NCBI GenBank assembly: GCA_009921385.1
Contig: RFXY01000084.1
Span: forward strand, 1-5,288
DNA from: Pseudomonadota bacterium
GTDB lineage: Bacteria; Pseudomonadota; Alphaproteobacteria; Rickettsiales; UBA1997
Direction: 5' to 3'
DNA length: 5,288 nucleotides
Positions 1 to 5,288 of this stretch are shown here, piece by piece. The stretch's first letter is position 1; each line of letters opens with the position of its first letter. Both the position numbers and the translations under genes were made by a program. The notes under the pieces are model-generated. The model saw only the letters and a program-made list of their open reading frames with translations. It had not been told where the DNA came from and did not search any database.

Positions 1-127
1 GTCAAGTGGTTTTTTTAAAATTATAAAAAATTAAATAGGTGGCAAATTTGGCTGAGTCTTTGTTGTTTTTTGTTGTTTTTAAAAATTGCTTGTGTTTTAA
101 TTTTTGGTTTAAAAATTATACCAAATT

Positions 128-1102
128 ATGTCATCTATGATCGAGCCAAATTTAACCAAGGTTGTTAATTTTCTTGCTTTGCACCACATCTTGCAACCAG
201 AAATCATCAAAATTGCTGGCGATGCTTCGTTTCGTTCTTATTATCGGGTGTTGAGTGGCGACGGTGCCTATGTGTTGATGTTTGCCCCGGTTGGCTATGA
301 AAATCCGCAACCGTTTATGAAAATTGCCAATTTTTTAACGGAAAATAATTTTTTTGCTCCAAAAATTTTTGCCTATCAAGAGCAAGAGGGCTTTTTGTTG
401 TTGCAAGATTTTGGCGATATTAGTTTTAATAAGGCTTTGCAACAAGATGTTTCTCTTGAATTTGCTCTTTATCAAAAAGCCTGTTTGGTGCTGATTGATC
501 TGCAAAAACTAGCCACTTTGCCTCAAATTAAAACTTACAACCACTGTGTTTTGTTGCAAGAAGCTTGGTTGTTTATTGATTGGTATTTGCTGTGGCAAAA
601 AAAACCAGCAACTTTGGCACAAAAAGCTTTTTATAAAAACGAGTTGCTAAAATTATTCGACAAACTCAACAAACAGCAACAGTGCTTGGTGTTGCGAGAT
701 TATCATGTTGACAATTTAATGTTAATTGGCAAACAAAACAGCCCAGAAGTTGGCTTGCTTGATTTTCAAGATGCTCTAATTGGTTCGGTTGCTTACGATT
801 TGGTTTCGTTGCTTGAAGATGCCAGAAGAGATGTGGGCGAACAAAACAAGGCAGATTTATATCAATATTTTTTGCAAGAAAGCGGTTATCATCAGGCTTC
901 TTTTGATGCCGATTATCAGGTGTTGTCGCTACAAAGAAATCTCAAAATATTGGGTATTTTTGCCAGACTAGCTTTGCGAGATGGCAAAAATCAATATTTA
1001 AAATTTATCCCTAGAGTGAAGCAAATTGTTATAAACAGGCTTGCCGGTAATAATTTTTTTAATCAAAAATTCGCCCACCAAATTTTAGAGTGGTTGCAGT
1101 AG
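128..1102 (+). CDS. amgK: AmgK-family (COG3178) aminoglycoside-phosphotransferase-like sugar kinase
   Basis: This 324-residue cytoplasmic protein is a predicted phosphotransferase of the COG3178/AmgK family. Characterised members phosphorylate the anomeric hydroxyl of N-acetylmuramate and N-acetylglucosamine in peptidoglycan recycling, ahead of the uridylyltransferase MurU. Visible motifs, in order: GDASFRSYYR at 31-40, the nucleotide-binding N-lobe signature of the family; LLQDFGD at 91-97; the catalytic loop RDYHVDN at 190-196 with catalytic Asp191 and Asn196; LLDFQDA at 210-216 with metal-binding Asp212; AYDLVSLLEDAR at 222-233; and the family-specific C-terminal block around GIFARLALRDGK, 276-287. 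Length is usual for the family and no key residue is missing. ATG 128 is used; ATG 137, three codons on, is equally possible because neither has a Shine-Dalgarno sequence. No murU or tsaE, frequent neighbours in alphaproteobacteria, lies inside the window. The family is secure; the exact sugar is inferred. Confidence 0.9.
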   Translation: MSSMIEPNLTKVVNFLALHHILQPEIIKIAGDASFRSYYRVLSGDGAYVLMFAPVGYENPQPFMKIANFLTENNFFAPKIFAYQEQEGFLLLQDFGDISFNKALQQDVSLEFALYQKACLVLIDLQKLATLPQIKTYNHCVLLQEAWLFIDWYLLWQKKPATLAQKAFYKNELLKLFDKLNKQQQCLVLRDYHVDNLMLIGKQNSPEVGLLDFQDALIGSVAYDLVSLLEDARRDVGEQNKADLYQYFLQESGYHQASFDADYQVLSLQRNLKILGIFARLALRDGKNQYLKFIPRVKQIVINRLAGNNFFNQKFAHQILEWLQ

Positions 1103-1153
1103 GGATTAATTCCCCTTCGTTAGTGCAGAGAATTTAGATCGAATGCAGTGCAA

Positions 1154-1221
1154 AATTCCCCTTTTGTAGAAGGAGTAGATTTTTTTTGCGACAGCAAAAA
1201 AAGACCAAGGTAGTGTTGGTA
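1154..1221 (-). repeat. Palindromic interspersed repeat, degenerate inverted copy
   Basis: This is an inverted, diverged copy of the element also seen at 1263-1320 and 1336-1389. Read on the minus strand it has a near match to TGCCGACACTACC (1209-1221), a variable central hairpin, and an imperfect CCCCTT/AAGGAG stem ending at AATTCCCC (1154-1161). Here the central hairpin is long and A/T-rich: seven T (1181-1187) plus GC pair with GC plus seven A (1194-1202) around a GACA loop. With the copy at 1263 it makes a larger inverted repeat (GGTAGTGTTGGTA against TGCCGACACTACC). A short AATTCCCCTT at 1108-1117 may be the remnant of another copy. Confidence 0.6.
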
Positions 1222-1262
1222 GCCGATCGCAGATGTTTTTTCGAAGAGATCTTGCCTTGTAT

Positions 1263-1320
1263 TGCCGACACTACCCCGTCGACCTTCGGTCGCCACCCCT
1301 TCTGCAAGAAGGGGAATTCT
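1263..1320 (+). repeat. Palindromic interspersed repeat, copy with CGACC/GGTCG hairpin
   Basis: The first of two near-identical direct copies. The order is TGCCGACACTACC, then a hairpin CGACC-TTC-GGTCG (1280-1292), then a hairpin CCCCTTCT-GCA-AGAAGGGG (1296-1314), then AATTCT. The flanks and the second hairpin are identical to the next copy, while the five stem pairs of the first hairpin differ in sequence but keep pairing and the same TTC loop. That points to selection for structure. The element lies between convergent genes and could act as a bidirectional transcription barrier or RNA-stabilising structure, although no T-tract of a classical terminator follows. Confidence 0.75.
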
Positions 1321-1335
1321 GATCGAGAACTTGCT

Positions 1336-1389
1336 TGCCGACACTACCTTGGCACTTCGTGCCACCCCTTCTGCAAGAAGGGGAATTCT
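1336..1389 (+). repeat. Palindromic interspersed repeat, copy with GGCAC/GTGCC hairpin
   Basis: The second direct copy, starting 15 bases after the first ends. It shares TGCCGACACTACC (1336-1348) and a run identical from GCCACCCC through AATTCT, including CCCCTTCT-GCA-AGAAGGGG (1365-1383 region). The variable hairpin is GGCAC-TTC-GTGCC (1351-1363). It ends six bases before the stop codon of the SulP gene, so in that transcript the two strong hairpins fold directly after translation ends and may define the 3' end or protect the mRNA. No protein-coding meaning is seen. Confidence 0.75.
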
Positions 1390-1394
1390 ACCGA

Positions 1395-2660
1395 TTAGTG
1401 TTTTTTTGATTTTTCTAAAATCCAGTAAACTAATAGCCCAGAAAAAACTCCAATCAATAAATCGGTGGCGATGGTGAAAGCAACTACTGTTAAAATGACA
1501 AACAAAGAGCTTTTTGATTCTGCATACATTTTTTTGATGAGAGGAAAATTGATTAAATTGACCCCAATTATCATTAAAATTGATGCCAAAACACACAGCG
1601 GTATAAAGTTGATGAAACTAGCAAAAAACAGCACAAACAACAGCAAAAATAATCCGTGAAAAAAATTAGACCAAGAGTTGCTGGCCCCATATTTGATGTT
1701 GGCAGAAGATCTGACAATTTCGGTTATCATCGGCAAGCCTCCAACCAGCCCGCACACTAAATTGCCACAACCAATGGCTTTGAGATCTTGTTGCAAATTG
1801 GTGGTGCGGTTTTGTGGATCGAGTTTGTCAACCGCAATAGCCGACAACACTGTTTCGATGCTAGCAACGGCATAAATGGCGAAAACCGACACCAAAAACT
1901 CAAAACTAAAAAACTGTGCAAAATTTGGCAAAGAAAATGCCGATAAAAATGAATTTGGAATATTGATAAATAAAGATTTGGCGGGGTTAGAAAAGCTGTT
2001 GATTAAATAATGATTGTTGTTGTTGATGTCTAAAAAAAATGCCAGCACAGAAAATAGCAAAATTGTTAATAAATAAACAGGTATTTTGCTAAAAAAACCG
2101 CACTTAACTTTTTTTTGCCAAAAAATAATAAAGGCAACAACTCCAATACTAATGGCAAAAACCTCAATTTTCATACCTAAAAAAGCTTTTGGTAAATCTA
2201 AAATCAGTTGCACCAAGCTATGTTTGGGCGGTTGGTAGGCAAAAATAATAAATGCCTGCTTGATAATGATGATGCCACCAATTGCCACCATCATTCCTCT
2301 AATTACTTCTTCGGGAAATTTTCGCATCAGGTTTGGCAATTTGGTAAAGCCAGTGATAATTTGCAAAATGGCCGCCACCACAATTGCCCCCAAAGTTGCT
2401 TTGTAGCCGAGCATAACATCGCCTTTGCCCAATCTTTCGACACAATCAAGCGCAATAACAATCATGCCGGCGGCCGGGCCGTTGATAGCAAGAAAAGATC
2501 CGCTAATTCTGGAAACCAACAAGCCACCAATGATGGCGGTGATAATGCCTGCTAGAATCGGAAAATTTGAGGCATTGGCAATTGCCAAGCAGAGGGGTAG
2601 GGCAATCAAGGAAACAGATAAACCTGAGACAACATTTTGTTTAAGATTGATGCTAGACAT
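1395..2660 (-). CDS. SulP-family inorganic anion transporter, no STAS domain
   Basis: A 421-residue polytopic inner-membrane permease of the SulP (SLC26-like) family. Members carry sulfate, bicarbonate or other small anions, usually coupled to H+ or Na+. The typical N-terminus is present (KQNVVSGLSVSLIALPLCLA, 7-26). So are the TM3 block GSFLAINGPAAG (54-65), KFPEEVIRGMM (114-124), the TM8 block with SIETVLSAIAVDKLDP (267-282, Glu269), GGLPMITEIVRSSANI (307-322), and a terminal membrane segment ending about 11 residues before the stop. The cytoplasmic STAS domain found in many SulP proteins is absent. ATG 2660 was chosen because the conserved N-terminus follows it and it overlaps the upstream stop codon by 8 nt (ATGTCTAG), which suggests translational coupling. 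A GTG at 2699 would add 13 hydrophobic residues and is less likely. Substrate unknown; bicarbonate or sulfate are reasonable guesses. Confidence 0.9.
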   Translation of the reverse strand: MSSINLKQNVVSGLSVSLIALPLCLAIANASNFPILAGIITAIIGGLLVSRISGSFLAINGPAAGMIVIALDCVERLGKGDVMLGYKATLGAIVVAAILQIITGFTKLPNLMRKFPEEVIRGMMVAIGGIIIIKQAFIIFAYQPPKHSLVQLILDLPKAFLGMKIEVFAISIGVVAFIIFWQKKVKCGFFSKIPVYLLTILLFSVLAFFLDINNNNHYLINSFSNPAKSLFINIPNSFLSAFSLPNFAQFFSFEFLVSVFAIYAVASIETVLSAIAVDKLDPQNRTTNLQQDLKAIGCGNLVCGLVGGLPMITEIVRSSANIKYGASNSWSNFFHGLFLLLFVLFFASFINFIPLCVLASILMIIGVNLINFPLIKKMYAESKSSLFVILTVVAFTIATDLLIGVFSGLLVYWILEKSKKH

Positions 2661-4095
2661 ATTGATGAAAAAAATTAATGATGTGATTAATAAAAACACT
2701 CATACAAATTGCCAAGCTAATAGCAATAATAATGGCGATTTTCATAGTAAGAGGAATAGTTTTGTGGGTTAAATCTAATTTTGCAGGATTTTTATTAAAA
2801 AAACCGGCTTTGACAATGGGATAAATGTATAAAACATTAATAAAACTGCCGATTAATAAAAAAATCATCGAAGAATAATGGTGAGTTTTCCAGTCGGCAA
2901 CCAGCATATAATCTTTGCCAAACGACCCTGGCAACAACGGAAAGCCAATAATAGAAGCCCCACAAAAAGCAATGCAAGCAACCAAATATTTAACATTAGG
3001 TGCCAGTTTGCCAGCATCTTGGGTTGAATGCACACCATAAACAGTGGCGAAAATGCCAGCGATATAAAATAACACAATTTTGCATAAAGAGTGTGAAATA
3101 ATATGCAAAGTTCCAGCGGTGATTGCCAAAGGGGTTGCCAAGATAAAAGAAGATAAAATATAGGATAATTGACTTACGGTTGAGTAGGCGAATCGTCTTT
3201 TAACCACAGTGGTTTTTAAGGCTCGATAAGCGGCATAAATGGCGGTAAAGCCACATAAATAAAAGATCCAGCCCCCAGTAAAAAAATTGTCATTAAGCTT
3301 TTGTATGTAGTCTACTCCAAAAATATAGACAATAATTTTTAAAATAATGATCGAAGCCGATTTAACAGCGGCCACAGAGTGCAACAAACCGCTTACCGGC
3401 ACTGGTGCTATTGTTGATTTAATTAACCAGCGATGAAAAGGAATGATGCAGTTTTTTGATAGACCAAAGACCAACAGAAATAAAATAAAGCCAGCAACGG
3501 TGTTGTTATGAAGCGATTCTAAAAGATTGTTTTTGACAAAATCAAGATTGCCGGTGTAATGATAGATCAAATAAAAGGCGGGCACCATAAACACTAAATC
3601 GGAGCCAAGATGGGTTAATAAGTATAGATTTTTTGCTTTGATAGTTTCTTTGTGCTTGGTTAAAACAATTAACGGAGCGGTAAATAAAGTGAGTAAGGTG
3701 GTAAAAATAAAGGTGGTGATGAGGTCGCCAGCATAGCAAATGCCAAATACAGCAAAAATTGAAAGTGAAAGGTAGCGAAAAAAGCTATTTATTTGCTGTT
3801 TGTGAATGTTGAGAGTGGCATAAGAATAAGAATAAAGATTGGTAATAAACCACACGATATTAACTAAAATGCCAAAAAAGTAGGCATAAATATCGCACAT
3901 AAATTTGAGTTTGAGAAAGCCAAAATCGATAATGTAAATTTGTGAACTGATGTTAAGATTGTAGCTAAGAACAAGGCTAAAACTGGCAAGAAAGATAATG
4001 AAAAATAAGTAGATTTTATGATGATTTTTTGCGAGATTGCTACTAAATATTTCAATTAAAGGCAAAAATATGAGAAATGCTAAAGTCGAATTCAT
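2653..4095 (-). CDS. MrpD/NuoL-like proton-conducting membrane subunit (PF00361), stand-alone
   Basis: A 480-residue, very hydrophobic protein of the family shared by Mrp antiporter subunit D and complex I subunits NuoL/M/N, with roughly 14 membrane segments. Diagnostic blocks: GDLITTFIFTTLLTLFTAP (123-141, TM5); GLSKNCIIPFHRWL (211-224) with central Lys214; APVPVSGLLHSVAAVKSA (230-247) with His239 and Lys245; HSLCKIVLFYIAG (335-347) with Lys339; and GSFGKDYML (390-398) with Lys394, like GFFSKDEIL of NuoL. The TM5 glutamate essential for pumping in MrpD and NuoL aligns with Thr133. No other mrp or nuo genes are near; the partner is the overlapping SulP gene downstream. ATG 4095 fits family N-termini (MNSTLAFLIFLPL). 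ATG 4131 would add MQPHLKLKNFTN and would leave almost no leader after the promoter candidate. Family is certain; transport function is inferred. Confidence 0.85.
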   Translation of the reverse strand: MNSTLAFLIFLPLIEIFSSNLAKNHHKIYLFFIIFLASFSLVLSYNLNISSQIYIIDFGFLKLKFMCDIYAYFFGILVNIVWFITNLYSYSYATLNIHKQQINSFFRYLSLSIFAVFGICYAGDLITTFIFTTLLTLFTAPLIVLTKHKETIKAKNLYLLTHLGSDLVFMVPAFYLIYHYTGNLDFVKNNLLESLHNNTVAGFILFLLVFGLSKNCIIPFHRWLIKSTIAPVPVSGLLHSVAAVKSASIIILKIIVYIFGVDYIQKLNDNFFTGGWIFYLCGFTAIYAAYRALKTTVVKRRFAYSTVSQLSYILSSFILATPLAITAGTLHIISHSLCKIVLFYIAGIFATVYGVHSTQDAGKLAPNVKYLVACIAFCGASIIGFPLLPGSFGKDYMLVADWKTHHYSSMIFLLIGSFINVLYIYPIVKAGFFNKNPAKLDLTHKTIPLTMKIAIIIAISLAICMSVFINHIINFFHQYV

Positions 4096-4125
4096 ATTGG
4101 TAAAATTTTTTAGTTTTAAATGTGG

Positions 4126-4154
4126 TTGCATTTTGCATAAGGTTATTTTAATAT
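4126..4154 (+). promoter_or_regulatory. Candidate promoter of the exported barrel protein gene
   Basis: TTGCAT (4126-4131), then a spacer of 17, then TAATAT (4149-4154) on the plus strand, about 40 bases before ATG 4194. It overlaps the divergent promoter candidate of the membrane operon, so the two transcription units could interfere with or be co-regulated by each other. The boxes are imperfect in an AT-rich background, so confidence is low. Confidence 0.3.
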
Positions 4155-4167
4155 TTTAGAAAGTCAA
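4140..4167 (-). promoter_or_regulatory. Candidate promoter of the MrpD-like/SulP operon
   Basis: On the minus strand, TTGACT (4162-4167, preceded by C to give CTTGACT) is a near-consensus -35 box. A spacer of 16 leads to TAACCT (4140-4145), which is only a weak -10. Transcription starting near 4133 would give a leader of about 38 nt before ATG 4095, which favours that start over ATG 4131. The strong -35 is seen directly; the -10 is uncertain. Confidence 0.3.
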
Positions 4168-4193
4168 GAGGCTTTTTAACAATCTTAATTTTT

Positions 4194-5000
4194 ATGAAAA
4201 GCATAATTTTTTATCTATTAATTTTCGTTGCTAATTTTCATCAATGTTTTGCCACCGAAATACAAAGCAACCTGCAATTTCAGCAAAGCGACGGCAAGGC
4301 ATTTAACAATCACTATGTAAAACAAAACCTCTATTCTTTTAACGAACTGATTTATTCAAAGCAAACCTCTTTTGGCGGTTCTTTTAATGTTGCCAAAATC
4401 AATTCGCCAAACAATAATGTTGAAAGATATGCCTTGTTTGGTCCAGAAATTTTTCATCGCTATAAATTTTTTAGTAAAAACAATTTTGGTTTAGTTGTGC
4501 AAAATGCTTTTAAATTGCCAAATGTTTATAATCCAGAAAAAAATATGGCTTTAATGCCAAATAAAAATCGATACGATTATGAAGTTAGGCTGATTCAACT
4601 CTATAATTTTAAAGATCGTCTCATTGGCAATATTGTGCGAAAAGCTACTCCTTATTTTTTTAGAACCGAACTTGCTTATCGGCAAAGATTTCATAATCCT
4701 TTTAATGAAATTAAGTTAAATCTTATTGGCAACTATGCTCTTAGCGATAGTTTTCAAGTGCTGGTGCAAGATAATATTAACTGGAATGTGCAAACCGCCA
4801 ATCATAAACAAAATCACCTAAACAATACTTATAAAAACTTTGAAGTGGCAAAAACTGCCAATAATATGCTAAATTTATCGTTAATTTATAATCATAGCAC
4901 AGAAACCGCCTATCAATTGGGCTATACAAAAAGGTTATCTGGCAATAATCCATTTTATGATAGTTATTCTGTCAATCTTGGCATAATGAAATTGTGGTAG
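4194..5000 (+). CDS. Exported protein, predicted outer-membrane beta-barrel
   Basis: A 268-residue protein with a clear signal peptide: MKS, a hydrophobic core IIFYLLIFVA, and a likely signal peptidase I site after CFA at residue 20. The mature part has no long hydrophobic helix. It is rich in Asn, Tyr, Phe and Gln and shows alternating polar/hydrophobic stretches separated by short Asn/Gly/Pro turns, for example FFRTELAYRQRF (155-166), EIKLNLIGNYALSD (172-185) and the final SVNLGIMKLW. The aromatic C-terminal residue (Trp) preceded by alternating hydrophobics resembles the BAM recognition signal of barrels. The central block resembles, from memory, uncharacterised alphaproteobacterial barrel-like proteins; this is unverified. 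It has its own divergent upstream region and no operon partner. No Shine-Dalgarno sequence precedes the ATG. A porin, a transporter-like barrel or a surface protein are all possible; substrate unknown. Confidence 0.7.
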   Translation: MKSIIFYLLIFVANFHQCFATEIQSNLQFQQSDGKAFNNHYVKQNLYSFNELIYSKQTSFGGSFNVAKINSPNNNVERYALFGPEIFHRYKFFSKNNFGLVVQNAFKLPNVYNPEKNMALMPNKNRYDYEVRLIQLYNFKDRLIGNIVRKATPYFFRTELAYRQRFHNPFNEIKLNLIGNYALSDSFQVLVQDNINWNVQTANHKQNHLNNTYKNFEVAKTANNMLNLSLIYNHSTETAYQLGYTKRLSGNNPFYDSYSVNLGIMKLW

Positions 5001-5020
5001 ATTGCAATGCCAATTCTTGC

Positions 5021-5049
5021 TTGACTAACAAACTTGTTGATTTTATAAT
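5021..5049 (+). promoter_or_regulatory. Near-consensus sigma-70 promoter facing a gene-free region
   Basis: TTGACT (5021-5026, preceded by C) and TATAAT (5044-5049), separated by exactly 17 bases. This is the best promoter in the window: five of six -35 bases and all six -10 bases match. It begins 20 bases after the barrel gene's stop codon. A start near 5056 would transcribe into the hairpins and palindrome that follow; no coding sequence of note lies between there and the window end. Confidence 0.6.
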
Positions 5050-5157
5050 TTTTATGCCCTTTATCACTTTTATAAAATCTTATGTTATACCATTTCAACT
5101 TAAAATGCATTGTTAGTTATTTAATAAATCTAACTTCGTCTTTTTGGTTAAAAAGCT

Positions 5158-5184
5158 GTCGTTGCATTAGCACGACTACTTTTT
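5158..5184 (+). terminator. Terminator-like hairpin 1
   Basis: A stem GTCGT.GC / GCACGAC (5158-5165 with 5170-5176, one bulged T) and loop ATTA are followed by TAC and five T (5180-5184). It lies in the palindromic element, downstream of the strong promoter. Shape fits a rho-independent terminator on the plus strand, though the T-tract is short and offset by three bases. Confidence 0.4.
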
Positions 5185-5188
5185 GTAT

Positions 5189-5230
5189 AAAAAAGCCTCA
5201 AGCTGTATGGATATACAGCTTTCGTTTTTT
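5189..5230. terminator. Bidirectional terminator-like hairpin 2
   Basis: A perfect nine-pair stem AAGCTGTAT / ATACAGCTT (5200-5208 with 5213-5221) has a GGAT loop. It is flanked by six A on the left (5189-5194) and six T on the right (5225-5230), so both strands have a hairpin followed shortly by a U-tract. It would end transcription from 5021-5049 and any leftward transcription entering from beyond the window. Confidence 0.5.
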
Positions 5231-5288
5231 AAAGTTTTTATCTCAAAAATATTTTGTTAGATTTATTAATTTTAAAGTTGAAATGGTA

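Larger units (their letters stand above)
5056..5230 (+). ncRNA. Candidate small untranslated RNA or leader, about 130-175 nt
   Basis: Inferred transcript from the consensus-like promoter at 5021-5049 to one of two terminator-like hairpins (T-tracts at 5180-5184 or 5225-5230). I see no convincing open reading frame inside it and no match to a known RNA family such as tRNA, 6S or 4.5S RNA. ACAGCTTT (5215-5222) can pair either with the nearby AAGCTGT or with AAAGCTGT at 5152-5159, so alternative folds are possible. It could equally be the leader of a gene beyond the window, or transcription into a mobile element. Confidence 0.25.
5088..5288. repeat. Long imperfect palindrome, MITE-like foldback element
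   Basis: Outer arms TACCATTTCAACTTAAAA (5088-5105) and its reverse complement with one extra T (5270-5288) enclose inner arms TTAATAAATCTAAC (5121-5134) and GTTAGATTTATTAA (5256-5269). Weaker complementarity continues inward (TTTTTGGTTAAAAAGCTGT on the left, interrupted on the right). The left arm has 15 extra bases between outer and inner stems. Both ends carry TA, as expected for a miniature element mobilised by an IS630/mariner-type transposase, which duplicates TA. It encodes no transposase. The right end is the last base of the window, so the arm may extend further. Confidence 0.65.

Noticed and set aside
1..6. GTCAAG at the very start, reading CTTGAC on the minus strand, as a -35 box for a leftward gene outside the window
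   Set aside because: Plausible by analogy with 4163-4168, but the -10 and the gene lie outside the window, so it cannot be supported.
61..80. Exact tandem TGTTGTTTTT duplication in the leader of the kinase gene
   Set aside because: A short low-complexity repeat in T-rich DNA; no evidence of function.
1263..1389. Possible CRISPR array
   Set aside because: Only two direct copies with a 15-base gap, the units are strongly palindromic with internal variation, and there are no cas genes.
1186..1477. Two plus-strand open frames of about 70 codons through the repeats
   Set aside because: Composed of repeat translation and antisense of SulP; no start signal and no protein-like composition.
1120..1596. 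Minus-strand open frame of 158 codons across the repeat cluster and the end of the SulP gene
   Set aside because: It overlaps the SulP coding region in another frame, and its repeated peptide (RIPLLAEGVA) is just translation of the DNA repeats.
2109..2116. A8 tract in the SulP gene (and another at 597-604 in the kinase gene) as a phase-variation or slippage site
   Set aside because: Such runs are expected in an AT-rich genome; both sit in Trp-Gln-Lys-Lys codons and the reading frames are intact.
2208..2772. Plus-strand open frames of about 115 codons opposite the transporter operon
   Set aside because: Antisense shadows of well-supported SulP and MrpD-like coding regions.
5056..5230. tRNA gene in the 3' region
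   Set aside because: No T-loop GTTCRA motif, acceptor stem or cloverleaf; the hairpins look like terminators.

Overview
The window is AT-rich (by eye about one third G+C) and comes from a Gram-negative bacterium. It encodes an exported protein that looks like an outer-membrane beta-barrel, and an AmgK-type sugar kinase whose motifs match the alphaproteobacterial form. Three CTTGAC-type -35 boxes, very weak ribosome binding sites and long A/T runs fit a low-GC alphaproteobacterium, perhaps Rickettsiales- or Holosporales-like. That placement is inference; no marker gene is present.

Layout. Bases 1-127 are a T-rich leader. A COG3178/AmgK-family phosphotransferase follows (128-1102, +). Bases 1103-1394 separate it from a convergent operon and hold copies of a small palindromic repeat: two in direct orientation, one inverted, and a possible remnant. 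The minus-strand operon has two membrane-protein genes. A single MrpD/NuoL-like subunit is transcribed first (2653-4095), then a SulP-family anion transporter without a STAS domain (1395-2660); they overlap by 8 nt. A short intergenic stretch with overlapping divergent promoter candidates (about 4096-4193) leads to a plus-strand exported barrel protein (4194-5000). The last 288 bases contain no gene. They hold a near-consensus promoter (TTGACT-N17-TATAAT, 5021-5049), two terminator-like hairpins, and a 201-bp imperfect palindrome (5088-5288) whose right end coincides with the end of the window.

How it may work together. The clearest functional unit is the overlapping pair of an ion-translocating antiporter-like subunit and a SulP permease. 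I suggest a coupled inorganic-anion uptake system (bicarbonate or sulfate), loosely comparable to the PF00361 subunit of DAB-type dissolved inorganic carbon systems; this is a hypothesis. The MrpD-like protein keeps the central lysines of its family but has threonine where the key TM5 glutamate is expected. The kinase would act in peptidoglycan sugar recycling. The barrel protein has no assignable substrate. The 3' region may encode a short untranslated RNA or be a MITE-like element carrying terminators.
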